DNA of 64,000 nt from JAHQVI01 sp963727575. Its GTDB lineage: Bacteria; Pseudomonadota; Alphaproteobacteria; Rhizobiales; Rhodomicrobiaceae. Location: positions 117,238 through 181,237 of the forward strand of contig CAVSIA010000024.1 of NCBI GenBank assembly GCA_963727575.1, read 5' to 3'. The notes under the pieces are model-generated. The model was not told where the DNA came from. It ran no database searches and worked only from the letters and a program-made list of their open reading frames with translations. Below are positions 28,221 to 36,961 of this stretch, in pieces (within the stretch, counting starts at the first letter, position 1; each line of letters starts with the position of its first letter). A program made the translations under genes and the position numbers.

Positions 28221-29942
28221 TCATACGTCATCTTGTTCTGGCGCATGACCCGATTGCAACAGGTTTAACGTCTGAGCGTTCGTCAAGGCCCGATGCGTCA
28301 TGATCAGAGGAATGAGCCCAACGGCCACGATCGTCAAGGCCGCAATGGCCGACTGCTCGAATTGCTCCTGCGACGCGAAAAGGTAGATATGCGTCGCCAG
28401 GGTCTCGAAATTGAAGGGCCGCAGCAGGAGTGTCGCGGGCAGCTCCTTCATCGTATCGACGAACACCAGCAGGGCCGCGGCTCCGATCGCGGGCCGCAGC
28501 AGCGGCAGATGCACGGACATCAGCATTGCCACCGGGCTCGCCCCGAGCGTCCGGGCGGCGGCGTCGAGATTGGGCGGCAGGCGCTGCCATCCCGCTTCGA
28601 CCGAGCCGAAGGCGACGGCCATGAAACGGATCGTGTAGGCCAGCAGCAGCGCGAAGGCCGATCCGGACAGCAACAGGCGCGTGTTGGTGCCGAAATGGTT
28701 GCGCAGGAAGTCGCTGACCGCATTGTCGAACCCGGCAAGCGGGATGATCAGCCCGAGCGCGACGACCGTGCCGGGGATCGCATAGCCGAGCGCCGAGACG
28801 CGCGTGGCATAGGCGACGACACGGCTGCGGGACAGGCGCAACGCCGCGCCCAGGATCAGCGCCAGCACGATGACGATGATCGCCGCCAGCGCCGCCAGGA
28901 AGAGGCTGTTGCCGGCGGCCCGCGCATAGTCGCCAAGGCCGTAGCGAGCGCCCTGGGTCAGCGCGCCATCGATGAGCACGCCGACAGGAACGGCAAAGCC
29001 GATGATCAGCGGAATGAGGCAGGCGAGCGCGGCGAGATTGCCCTCGAGCGGCGGAAGACGGTTCTCCGGCACGGGCCGGTCTGTGCGTCCGGTCTGGAAC
29101 CGGTGCTGGCGGCGGCCATAGCGCTCCAGCGTCACCAGGGCGATGACGAAAACGAACATGACCAGCGCGAGCTGCGACGCACCGGCAAGGCTCGACCTCT
29201 GGATCCAGGCGTCGAAAACGCTCAGCGTCAGCGTGCGCACGCCGAGATATTCGACCGCGCCGACATCGTTGATGCATTCCATCAGCGCCAGCGAGACGCC
29301 CGCGGCAAGGGCCGGGCGGGCCATGGGCAGCGCCACGGCGAACAGCGCGCCGGTGCCTGTGCGGCCCAGCGTGCGGGCGACTTCCAGCACATGGATCGAC
29401 TGCAGGGCGAAGCTCGCCCGCGCGCTGAGATAGACGTAAGGGTAAAGCACGGCCGAGAGGATGAAGATCGCGCCGCCCAGCGACCGCACCGGCGGAAACC
29501 AGTAATCCTGGAAGCTGGTGAAGCCGCCGATGGCGCGGACCGCGGTCTGGATCGGCCCGGTATAGTCCAGGAACTCGCCGTAGCAATAGGCGGTGATGTA
29601 GGTCGGCAATGCGAGCGGCAGAATCAGCAGCCAGTCGAACAGGCCGCGTCCGGGGAAGCGGTACATGGTGACCAGCCAGGCGGTCCCGGCGCCGGTGATC
29701 AGCGTGAGCACCGCGACGCCGGCCATCAGCAGGAGCGTCTGCTGCACCGAATAGGGCAGCGTGGTGCTGAGAAGATGCGGCCAGACGCCCGGCGCGGGCG
29801 ACAGCGACATCACGGCGATGGTGAGCAGCGGCAGCGCGACGATGAGGCTGATCGCGGCTGCAAGCCAGGTCAGCACGGTCTCGGCGGACATCGTCCGGGC
29901 AACGCGCCGGGGCGAGGAGAGCCGCTCCGCGCGCAACGGCAT
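28221..29942 (-). CDS. iron(III)-type ABC transporter permease (FbpB/ThiP-like)
   Basis: A 573-residue permease with two fused membrane halves, about twelve helices in all. Each half has the EAA-type cytoplasmic loop: VARTLGRTGTGALFAVALPMARP in the first and AARTLGASPVAMLMSVHLPLLRP in the second. This two-half plan is that of Fe3+ and thiamine importers. Neither a periplasmic binding protein nor an ATPase gene is adjacent, so its partners are encoded elsewhere. ATG 29942 overlaps the glyQ stop by one base. The longer open frame upstream is the shadow of glyQ. Confidence 0.88.
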   Translation of the reverse strand: MPLRAERLSSPRRVARTMSAETVLTWLAAAISLIVALPLLTIAVMSLSPAPGVWPHLLSTTLPYSVQQTLLLMAGVAVLTLITGAGTAWLVTMYRFPGRGLFDWLLILPLALPTYITAYCYGEFLDYTGPIQTAVRAIGGFTSFQDYWFPPVRSLGGAIFILSAVLYPYVYLSARASFALQSIHVLEVARTLGRTGTGALFAVALPMARPALAAGVSLALMECINDVGAVEYLGVRTLTLSVFDAWIQRSSLAGASQLALVMFVFVIALVTLERYGRRQHRFQTGRTDRPVPENRLPPLEGNLAALACLIPLIIGFAVPVGVLIDGALTQGARYGLGDYARAAGNSLFLAALAAIIVIVLALILGAALRLSRSRVVAYATRVSALGYAIPGTVVALGLIIPLAGFDNAVSDFLRNHFGTNTRLLLSGSAFALLLAYTIRFMAVAFGSVEAGWQRLPPNLDAAARTLGASPVAMLMSVHLPLLRPAIGAAALLVFVDTMKELPATLLLRPFNFETLATHIYLFASQEQFEQSAIAALTIVAVGLIPLIMTHRALTNAQTLNLLQSGHAPEQDDV

Positions 29943-31003
29943 CAGAGCGCCCCGCCGCCTTCGGTCTGCAGCCAGGCCGCGCAACAGGCCTTGGCCAGAT
30001 CGCGAACGCGCAGGATGTAGCTCTGCCGTTCGGTCACCGAGATCACGCCGCGCGCATCGAGCATATTGAAGATGTGCGACGCTTTGATGCACTGATCGTA
30101 GGCGGGAAGCGCCATCAGGTGCCGCTTGTCGTTGGCGTTTTCGGCCGGGGCTCCCGCCGCGAGCAGCGCCTGGCATTCCTTTTCGGCGTCGCGGAAGTGC
30201 TGAAGCAGCGTCTCGGTGTTGGCGTATTCGAAATTATGCCGCGAATATTCCTGCTCGGCCTGAAGGAAGATGTCGCCATAGGTGACTTTGCGGTCGTCGT
30301 CGCGGCCGTTGAAATTGAGGTCGTAGACGCGGTCGACGCCCTGGCAATACATGGCGAGCCGCTCCAGCCCGTAGGTCAGCTCGCCGGCGACCGGGTCGCA
30401 GTCGAAGCCGCCGACCTGCTGGAAATAGGTGAACTGCGAGACCTCCATGCCGTCGCACCAGACCTCCCAGCCGAGGCCCCAGGCCCCCAGCGTCGGGCTC
30501 TCCCAGTCGTCCTCGACGAAGCGGATGTCGTGCAGGTCGGCGTCGATGCCGATGGCGTAAAGGCTTTCCAGATAGAGATTCTGGATGTCGGCGGGCGACG
30601 GCTTCAGGATGACCTGGAACTGATAATAATGCTGCAGCCGGTTCGGGTTCTCGCCATAGCGGCCGTCCTTCGGCCGGCGCGAAGGCTGGACATAGGCGGC
30701 ATTCCAGGGCTTCGGGCCGAGCGCACGCAGCGTGGTGGCCGGATGGAAGGTGCCCGCGCCGACTTCCATGTCATAGGGCTGGAGAATGACGCAGCCCTGC
30801 GCGGCCCAGTAATTTTGCAGGGTCAGGATCAGGTCCTGAAACGAGCGGTCGGGCCTGAGGACGCGCGCGCCGGCAGCGGGCGGCGGCGCCGGTCGCGGCG
30901 CATCGCCATCGGTCGCCTTGGCGGCGGCCTTTTTCGACTTCGCCGCCGGTTTCGGCGAACGGTCGGACTTGCTGCTGGCAGCTTCGGATTTCACGGATTG
31001 CAT
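29942..31003 (-). CDS. glyQ: glycyl-tRNA synthetase alpha subunit
   Basis: The catalytic subunit of the tetrameric glycyl-tRNA synthetase. The domain starts SFQDLILTLQNYWAAQGCVILQPYD and shows GTFHPATTLRALGPKPWNAAYVQPSRRP, DGRYGENPNRLQHYYQFQVI, GWEVWCDGMEVSQFTYFQQ and YGLERLAMYCQGVD, all class II signatures of GlyQ. The first 50 residues are a Lys/Ala/Pro-rich extension (PAAKSKKAAAKATDGD) not present in most GlyQ. ATG 31003 is preferred to a GTG at 31015. The beta-subunit gene glyS is not next to it: an ABC permease follows, and glyS is outside the window. Confidence 0.95.
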   Translation of the reverse strand: MQSVKSEAASSKSDRSPKPAAKSKKAAAKATDGDAPRPAPPPAAGARVLRPDRSFQDLILTLQNYWAAQGCVILQPYDMEVGAGTFHPATTLRALGPKPWNAAYVQPSRRPKDGRYGENPNRLQHYYQFQVILKPSPADIQNLYLESLYAIGIDADLHDIRFVEDDWESPTLGAWGLGWEVWCDGMEVSQFTYFQQVGGFDCDPVAGELTYGLERLAMYCQGVDRVYDLNFNGRDDDRKVTYGDIFLQAEQEYSRHNFEYANTETLLQHFRDAEKECQALLAAGAPAENANDKRHLMALPAYDQCIKASHIFNMLDARGVISVTERQSYILRVRDLAKACCAAWLQTEGGGAL

Positions 31004-31272
31004 GGGGAGCCGCACAAATTGATTGCTGGCGAACCCTAGAACGGGTTCTGCGAAAGGGTCAAGACGACGTGCGCCGCATTACGGCGATCCGACCGCCCGC
31101 GGCGCGTCGATTTTTTGCCGGCTCGGGTCGGCGGGCGGCCACGGAGCCGCACCTGCCGTTCTTGATCATGCCGCTCCGAACGCACCCTCGCCGAGGCAGG
31201 CCGGCGCTATGGGCGCCGACTAAGCTGGCAAGCTAGCGAGGAGAGTGACGAACGCCGTTAATCCGGGGCCTT

Positions 31273-31470
31273 TCAGTATTTCACTGGAAGATAGACCCCG
31301 CTGGCTTCGTCCAATTGCAGTTGGGGAATGCGGTTTCTGCTGACCGCCAGCAGGATTCTCTGAAGGCGTCGCATCTGAAAGTCGACACGGGCCACCTCGC
31401 GGTTGACCCAGCGGGACGCGAAAGCAAATCCGATGCCGATCGCGGCAAGACACACCAATTGCGGCAACAT
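31273..31470 (-). CDS. small single-helix membrane protein, unknown function
   Basis: A 65-residue protein. It starts with one membrane helix (MLPQLVCLAAIGIGFAFASRW), then a basic amphipathic helix (REVARVDFQMRRLQRIL), and ends LDEASGVYLPVKY. The ending resembles small proteins found beside glyQ/glyS in Rhizobiales, with a D-x-x-TGVYRP-like terminus. It lies between the S49 protease gene and glyQ on the same strand. ATG 31470 is chosen over 31482 by position of a weak GAGG site. No function is known. Confidence 0.6.
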   Translation of the reverse strand: MLPQLVCLAAIGIGFAFASRWVNREVARVDFQMRRLQRILLAVSRNRIPQLQLDEASGVYLPVKY

Positions 31471-31576
31471 TGTACACCTCACAAACGCCGAACTTCGACG
31501 AACGCGGTACTAACGTCGATGACTCGAACACAACAATTCTGCGAAACCGGCCCCCATAGCCGCCTTCGCAATCCAC

Positions 31577-32434
31577 TTACAACCCAAAACGTGCCCAAAT
31601 CGCTCTTGCTTCGATGGCCGAGATCGCGTCGTCCGCAATACTCATCGCCGCTCCTGCCAAGGACGCATCCAATGTCGACAGAACGCCCGGAATTCGCCTC
31701 CGGAACAGACCCCGTTCGCCCGACACCAGCCGAAGCTGCACCTTGTCGCCAAAAAGCTCGCGCATCTTCGTCCGGACATCCATGATGCCATCGACGAGCC
31801 CGAGTTCAAGCGCTTGCCGCCCGCTCCAGAATTCACCTGTGAATAATTTGTCCTCGAAGGGCTCGATCCGCTTTCCGCGCCGGTCGCGGACGAGGTTGGC
31901 GAAATCCTCATGGATGGAGCGCTGAATGTTCTTCAAACGCTCGATATCCTCAGGCTTTTCGGGCTGAAAGCTGTCCAGCATCATCTTGCGCGTGCCGGCG
32001 GTGTGGACGCGCCGTTCGACGCCGAGCTTGTCGATCAGCTCGGTGAAGCCGAAACCGGCATAGATCACCCCGATCGAGCCGACGATCGACGAGGAGTCGG
32101 CGTAGATCTCGTCGCCCGCGCACATAATCATATAGCCGCCCGAGGCGGCTACATCTTCGGCGAACATATAGACGCGCACGTTTTTCTCGCGCGCCAGATC
32201 CCGGATGCGCTGAAAGATCAGCCGCGACTGCACGGCCGAGCCGCCGGGCGAGTTCACCTCGATGGCGACCGCTTCATCGGCCATCGAGAAGGCGCGGCCG
32301 AGCGCGTTGGCGACATTGCTGAGCGCCAGGCCCTGCCGCAGCGGAGTGACGGCGCCGATGACGCCGCTGAGCCGGACGACCGGCACGAGCGGAGCGCTGT
32401 TGAACAGGCGTTTGATGCTTCTGAGTGGCTTCAT
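31577..32434 (-). CDS. S49 family signal-peptide-peptidase-like protease
   Basis: A 285-residue serine protease of the SppA/SohB type. The nucleophile Ser is in EDVAASGGYMIMCAGDEIYA, preceded by EVNSPGGSAVQS, the oxyanion-hole region. The general-base Lys is in HTAGTRKMMLDSFQPE. These proteases degrade cleaved signal peptides or process membrane proteins. Only a short hydrophobic segment lies near the N-terminus (PLVPVVRLSGVIGAV), so it may be peripheral or inner-membrane associated. It is upstream of the small membrane protein and glyQ. Confidence 0.88.
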   Translation of the reverse strand: MKPLRSIKRLFNSAPLVPVVRLSGVIGAVTPLRQGLALSNVANALGRAFSMADEAVAIEVNSPGGSAVQSRLIFQRIRDLAREKNVRVYMFAEDVAASGGYMIMCAGDEIYADSSSIVGSIGVIYAGFGFTELIDKLGVERRVHTAGTRKMMLDSFQPEKPEDIERLKNIQRSIHEDFANLVRDRRGKRIEPFEDKLFTGEFWSGRQALELGLVDGIMDVRTKMRELFGDKVQLRLVSGERGLFRRRIPGVLSTLDASLAGAAMSIADDAISAIEARAIWARFGL

Positions 32435-32582
32435 ATCTAAGATTGGGTTTAACGATCGGAGAAGAATGAGCAGAAAGTATGAACTAAGGATTGATCAAAA
32501 GCATTGAGCCGCCGGACTGCGTGGCCGAAAAAACACGGTTGCTCTTAAGCGCGATATACCAATCCCTCGCAAGCTGGAAGTG

Positions 32583-33368
32583 TTACCTAGACGCCGTGAG
32601 TTCAAGGTCGGCGCCATGACGAAGGATGGCCTGCGCTTCGGCCGTGAACGCCTCGCCGGCATCGTGCAGGATCATGCCGCGCGCCAGGCTCAGCGGGCCG
32701 CGGCGCCCCTTCCGGCCCTGAAGGATGATGCGCGTCGCGGCAGCACCCTCGCGCGGAAACAAGGGAAACACCACAATGCCGCCGAAACGCCGCTCGCAAT
32801 GCCGCAGGAGTTGCGGGAGGGCATCAGCCCTGTGGACAATCGTGGCGGTGCCGCCGGGTTTGACGAATGCGGCGAGCGCCTTCACCCATTTGTCCAGATC
32901 GCCCGGAGCCAGCGCATGGGCGCGCGCCAAACGCTCGTCGGGGGACGGGCGCCCCTCGCCCGTCGCAATGAACGGCGGGTTGGCGACGGCGTGATCGAAG
33001 CTGTCGGTTTCAAGGCCGGCCTCGCAGAGCGGACGCAGCCTTCCAGTGACGTCACCGCAAATGAAGGACGATCTGTCGGCGAGCCGATTCGCCGCCGCGT
33101 TGCGTGCGGCGAGCGCACACAAATCCGGGTCGATTTCGACGCCGGTGACCTGCGCCCCATCGACGCGGCGGGCGACGGCGAGAGCGACGACGCCGCTGCC
33201 GGAGCCGAGCTCGAGGACGCGGTCGCCGGGGGTGGCGGGACAGGCGGCGGCAAGGAAAACCGCGTCTATCCCGGCGCGCGATCCTTGCCTGGCTTGGGCA
33301 ATGACGAGCTGGCCGCCGAGAAAGGCGTCGTCGGTGGTCTCGATCGGCTCGCGCGTGTCACTCGTCAT
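32583..33368 (-). CDS. class I SAM-dependent methyltransferase (TrmN6-like)
   Basis: A 261-residue methyltransferase. The SAM-binding motif I is VLELGSGSGVVALAVARRV, motif II lies in GVEIDPDLCALAARNAA, and the catalytic NPPF of base N-methyltransferases is present in HAVANPPFIATGEG. Together with ETTDDAFLGGQLVIAQ at the start this matches the tRNA adenine-37 N6 methyltransferase-like family. The exact substrate is not provable from sequence. ATG 33368 is chosen because it overlaps the stop of the preceding DUF2007 gene by 11 bases, implying coupled translation. Confidence 0.87.
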   Translation of the reverse strand: MTSDTREPIETTDDAFLGGQLVIAQARQGSRAGIDAVFLAAACPATPGDRVLELGSGSGVVALAVARRVDGAQVTGVEIDPDLCALAARNAAANRLADRSSFICGDVTGRLRPLCEAGLETDSFDHAVANPPFIATGEGRPSPDERLARAHALAPGDLDKWVKALAAFVKPGGTATIVHRADALPQLLRHCERRFGGIVVFPLFPREGAAATRIILQGRKGRRGPLSLARGMILHDAGEAFTAEAQAILRHGADLELTASR

Positions 33369-33585
33369 GGTCGGTTGGAAGTTCGATGTTGGCCGCGCCG
33401 ACGATCCGGCGCGCCGCAAAGTAATCGTCATCGCTGACCAGGACCCGACGCGGCAGAAAGCCGAGCGAGCCTTCCACGATGCTCATGTGCAGATCGGCGA
33501 TATGATAATGAATGTTAACGCCTTTCAGCAGGGCCTCGATATAGGACAGCAGAACGGCATCGTTGGTCTTGAGCAGCTCTCTCAT
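33358..33585 (-). CDS. DUF2007 family small protein
   Basis: A 75-residue protein: MRELLKTNDAVLLSYIEALL, then GVNIHYHIADLHMSIVEGSLG, RRVLVSDDDYFAARRIVGAA. This matches the DUF2007 domain (putative prokaryotic signal-transducing protein), a small ferredoxin-like fold related to GlnB. It overlaps the methyltransferase start, so the two are likely one translational unit. The function of the domain is not established. Confidence 0.85.
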   Translation of the reverse strand: MRELLKTNDAVLLSYIEALLKGVNIHYHIADLHMSIVEGSLGFLPRRVLVSDDDYFAARRIVGAANIELPTDHDE

Positions 33586-33800
33586 TCTTTCCCCGCCAAC
33601 CGGCGCGACAGCGCACCGCGACGTTTATGCCTATTGTAAGCCTCCGTTACCATTCCGATTTTACGACCGGTATCTAGAGGCCCGCGATTGCGAATGCCAC
33701 TAAGGTGGTGTCCCCTGAGGCGCGATAGATGCTTGACCCAGGCTTTTCGCGTGAGGCTAATACTCCAGCGTCAAGGCAGCGTTTCGAAAAGGAGGCGCAA

Positions 33801-34817
33801 TTGGGTTTGGTGGTCCCACTGGAAGAGCGGCGCGAACCGCTCGACAAACTGAAGCCGCTTATGGCTCTCGTCGCCGATGACATGGCGATGGTGAACCGTA
33901 TCATCCTCGACAAAGCGCGCTCCGATGTGGACCTGATCCCGGAACTCGCCCGGCATTTGATCGACTCCGGCGGCAAACGCATGCGTCCGATGCTGACCAT
34001 AGCCGCCGCCAAGCTCTGTGGCTACGACGGCAACGGCCACGTCAAGCTCGCCGCCAGCGTCGAATTCATGCACACCGCAACGCTCCTGCACGACGATGTC
34101 GTGGATGAAAGCGACCTCCGGCGCGGCAAAGCCGCCGCCCGCATCCTGTGGGGCAATGAGGCAAGCGTGCTGGTGGGCGACTTTTTACTCGGCCAGGCCT
34201 TCAAGATGATGGTCGAAGTCGGCTCGCTCGGCGCGTTGCGCGTGCTCTCGAACGCCGCGGTGGTGATTGCCGAAGGCGAGGTCATGCAGCTTTCGGTCGC
34301 CAAGAACATGGCGACCAGCGAGGATGAGTATCTGGCGGTGATCGACGCCAAGACGGCGGCGCTGTTTTCGGCGGCGGCCGAGGTCGGCGGCATCATCGCC
34401 GAGCGCAGCCCCCAGGAACGAGCCACGCTGCGCTCCTATGGCAGCAATCTCGGCCTGGCATTCCAGCTCATCGACGACGCGCTCGATTATTCCGGCGAGC
34501 AGGCCAAGCTCGGCAAGAGCGTCGGCGACGATTTCCGCGAGGGCAAGATCACGCTTCCTGTCGTGCTCTCCTTCCGCCGCGGCGGCGAGGAGGAACGCGG
34601 ATTCTGGAAACGGACCCTGGAGGATGGCCGGCTCGGCGACGGGGATCTGGAACAGGCTATCGAGTATATGAACCGCTCGGGCGCGATCGGCGAGACCATG
34701 GACCGCGCGCATCGTTACGGCGAATTGGCCTGCGAAGCGCTGGCGATCTTTCCCGACAGCCCGGCGAAATCGGCGCTTCTCGACGCCGTCGAGTTCTGCA
34801 TCCACCGGCTTTACTGA
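33801..34817 (+). CDS. octaprenyl/polyprenyl diphosphate synthase (TTG start)
   Basis: A 338-residue trans-prenyltransferase that builds the long chain of the ubiquinone tail. The first aspartate-rich motif is LLHDDVVDESDLRRG, the second is FQLIDDALDYSG, and GGKRMRPML carries the pyrophosphate-binding Arg/Lys. KITLPV near residue 250 is also typical. The start is assigned to TTG 33801, preceded by AAAAGGAGG with a five-base gap; the ATG at 33729 has no ribosome site and adds residues unlike the family. Chain length (likely C50 in this group) is not provable from sequence, so no symbol is given. Confidence 0.9.
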   Translation: MGLVVPLEERREPLDKLKPLMALVADDMAMVNRIILDKARSDVDLIPELARHLIDSGGKRMRPMLTIAAAKLCGYDGNGHVKLAASVEFMHTATLLHDDVVDESDLRRGKAAARILWGNEASVLVGDFLLGQAFKMMVEVGSLGALRVLSNAAVVIAEGEVMQLSVAKNMATSEDEYLAVIDAKTAALFSAAAEVGGIIAERSPQERATLRSYGSNLGLAFQLIDDALDYSGEQAKLGKSVGDDFREGKITLPVVLSFRRGGEEERGFWKRTLEDGRLGDGDLEQAIEYMNRSGAIGETMDRAHRYGELACEALAIFPDSPAKSALLDAVEFCIHRLY

Positions 34818-34851
34818 CGCCCGCCCGCCCGTTCGAAGGTGCGACTAAAAA

Positions 34852-34873
34852 AAACGGGGCGCCCCGCCCCGTT
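34852..34873. terminator. bidirectional intrinsic terminator
   Basis: ACGGGGCG, three loop bases, CGCCCCGT form a stable hairpin between the convergent prenyl-synthase and porin genes. A run of eight A's lies on the left side, giving a strong U-tract on minus-strand transcripts and a weaker TTT on the plus strand. Confidence 0.8.
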
Positions 34874-34899
34874 TCTCCGTCGTCAAAGCCCAAGCGGCG

Positions 34900-35646
34900 C
34901 TATTTCAGCGGCTCGTCATAAGCCGGCTGAATATGGTAGCTGAGCCGCGCGCGGACGACGAAGAGATCGTCGTCTTCCTTATGCGTCAGCCGGTATTCCT
35001 TGCAGCCTTTGCTCCACGTCTTGAAGTCCTCATCGTCGCCAAAGGCGTAGTAGAGGCCCTCGACGCCGATACTAACATTGGAGGCGAGCATGTATTCCAC
35101 GCCGCCGCCAACGACCAGGCCCATCTGGGCTTGGTCACTGTTCTTGAAGAACTTGTCGTAGGAGCCTTTTTCGAATTCAGCGATCGCCGCGCCGGCCGTC
35201 GCGTAGATGAGAAAGCGGTCGGCCGCGATGCCGATGCGCGCGCGAAGCGAGGCGAGGTAATTGATGTCGTCGGAAAAGCTCGCATCGCCTTCAAGGCCGA
35301 ATACGTAATTGCCCGACTGCCAGTTGTAGCCGACCTGAACGCCGCCGATCATGTTGACGTCGTTCTTGTCCTCGTCGAAATCCTTGCGCATCTCGACCTT
35401 GCGCCATTCGGTGTCGTAACAGCCCCTGCAGCGGCACTTCTGACTGTCCTTGCAGTGCTTCTCCAGGCCGAGGGAGTCGTCTCCCTTCCAGACGCCGCCA
35501 AGATGGCCACCCACATAGTAGCCGGTCCATATCGGCGCCAGTGGCGCTTCGTAAGGCGCTGCCCCTCCGTATAGATCCGCAGCCTGTGCCGCCGGCACCG
35601 CGCATATCAGACCGAGCAGTCCCAAAACAATCGTAAGCCGACGCAT
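34900..35646 (-). CDS. outer-membrane beta-barrel protein (Omp25-like) with a Cys-rich loop
   Basis: A 248-residue porin-family protein with a signal peptide (IVLGLLGLICAVPAAQA, then ADLYGG) and the Omp25-like start IWTGYYVGGHLGGVW. Eight-strand barrel features follow: GGVQVGYNWQSGNYVFGLEGD, SLRARIGIAADRFLIYATAGAA, GLVVGGGVEYMLASNVSIGVEGLYYAFG, and an aromatic end (ARLSYHIQPAYDEPLK). Unusually, the first outer loop contains five cysteines in about 20 residues, near residues 63-80 (CKDSQKCRCRGC), plus one further Cys near the last strands. Such clusters are rare in this family and might form disulfides or bind metal. Confidence 0.85.
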   Translation of the reverse strand: MRRLTIVLGLLGLICAVPAAQAADLYGGAAPYEAPLAPIWTGYYVGGHLGGVWKGDDSLGLEKHCKDSQKCRCRGCYDTEWRKVEMRKDFDEDKNDVNMIGGVQVGYNWQSGNYVFGLEGDASFSDDINYLASLRARIGIAADRFLIYATAGAAIAEFEKGSYDKFFKNSDQAQMGLVVGGGVEYMLASNVSIGVEGLYYAFGDDEDFKTWSKGCKEYRLTHKEDDDLFVVRARLSYHIQPAYDEPLK

Positions 35647-35874
35647 CTAACGCCCCTTCCCTCAAGTGCCCCCAGGCGGATCTTTTCGGTATTTTAAATC
35701 CGAAGAAGCCACCCTGTATTGGATGACTTATGGAAAGCGAAGCAATATGCAATTACGGCAAGAATGTGCAAAGTGACCGAACTGTGTCAGATTTACGGCT
35801 ATATTAAAGGCTGCTTACTTGCTGGTGATGCAACTTATCATTGTAAGCATTGATTGCTATTCTGAAACAAAAAA

Positions 35875-35901
35875 AGCAGCCAAAACGATGTTTCGGCTGC
35901 T
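35875..35901 (-). terminator. intrinsic terminator downstream of the truncated porin gene
   Basis: On the minus strand AGCAGCC pairs with GGCTGCT across a 13-base loop and is followed by a run of T's. It sits about 33 bases after the stop of the porin fragment at 35934. Confidence 0.75.
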
Positions 35902-35933
35902 TAAGGATAATTGAGGAGATCGATCAGGCGAGC

Positions 35934-36296
35934 CTATTTGTAGCTTTCAAGGCTCCGCTCGAACGGATTGATCCGGTAGGACAATAGGACCCGTGCCGTA
36001 TGGACGGACGGTTCGGCGTCAAGAGAAATGCCGCGATAGTCGAACAGCGTCTCATCGTTGAACTGCGTGAACCGGTATTCGGCCTTGATCGACCAATTGT
36101 CGCTCAAACGGGTTTCGACACCCGCGCCCACACTCCAGCCATCGACATCGAAGTTGAAGTCAAAGTCGTCGAAGCTGTATTCGCCCTGCGTATAAGCGGC
36201 GAGCGCGTACCACATCGTGTCGGGCGTTGCCAGCCAGCCAAAGCGGGCGCCAACGGACCACATATGGTCGAGATCGAGATTCGTGTCGCGCGGCAA
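35934..36296 (-). pseudogene. outer-membrane beta-barrel protein, C-terminal fragment cut by IS21
   Basis: About 120 residues of the C-terminal half of a barrel protein remain: HMWSVGARFGWLATPDTMWYAL, DGWSVGAGVETRLSDNWSIK, EYRFTQF and a terminal SYRINPFERSLESYK, with alternating aromatic strands. No signal peptide or N-terminal half is present. Reading upstream, the frame meets stop TAA within about 25 bases, where IS21-related sequence begins. The terminator at 35875 has been kept. The fragment reads as the remains of a second porin gene disrupted by insertion. Confidence 0.75.
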
Positions 36297-36416
36297 TCTG
36301 GGTGAGAAGAGCGGCGATTAAGATGAGAACTGGGTGCCGCTGAGCGTGATGATGATTGTCGCTGTCGCGGTGAGGCGCAAGCGCTTTTTGGCACTCTGGT
36401 TGCCGCTGATCGACAA

Positions 36417-36690
36417 TCAGCCTTTTGCTTTGATGGTTGCGTGCGCCGGCGGCCGGCCTTTGCCGCGTTTGCGCTCGAGGGCGGCGTTGCGGCGGTAGCT
36501 CTCGACGTTCATCTCCAGGATGGTGGCGTGGTGGACGAGGCGGTCTATGGCCGCCAGCGTCATGGCCTGGTCGGGGAAGACCTTGCCCCATTCGCCGAAG
36601 GGCTGGTTGGCGGTGATCAGCATGGAGCGGCGCTCATAGCGTGAGCCGATCAATTCGAACAGCACGCTGGTTTCAGCCTGGAGCGAACAT
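36417..36690 (-). pseudogene. IS21 helper ATPase (IstB), C-terminal fragment
   Basis: About 85 residues match the C-terminal part of IstB, the AAA+ helper of IS21 transposition: TSVLFELIGSRYERRSMLIT, ANQPFGEWGKVFPDQAMTLA and AIDRLVHHATILEMNVESYR, ending RPPAHATIKAKG. The Walker motifs and the partner IstA are missing. The fragment ends where the IS110 end begins (near 36690), so IS110 probably cut it. Confidence 0.8.
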
Positions 36691-36961
36691 GTGTGGACGC
36701 CCCAGTTTATGCAAGAAGAATCTTGAAAGAACTTATCGACGTGGTCTGGTGCTGACGTGTGTCCGGCCTGTGTTGCGGCTCTACACATGCCGCTGGCCCA
36801 TATGGGAATACGCGGATCGGATCCATTACGTTTATACGCGCTTGAATTGCGCAGTTCGCTGCGTCTGGTTCTTCCGACCCCGTCTTATTGACCGTTGTCC
36901 ATAAAGTTCTGGAGACCTTCTCACATGAACTGCCGGTGTGAAAAGCCGACAGTAACGTGTG

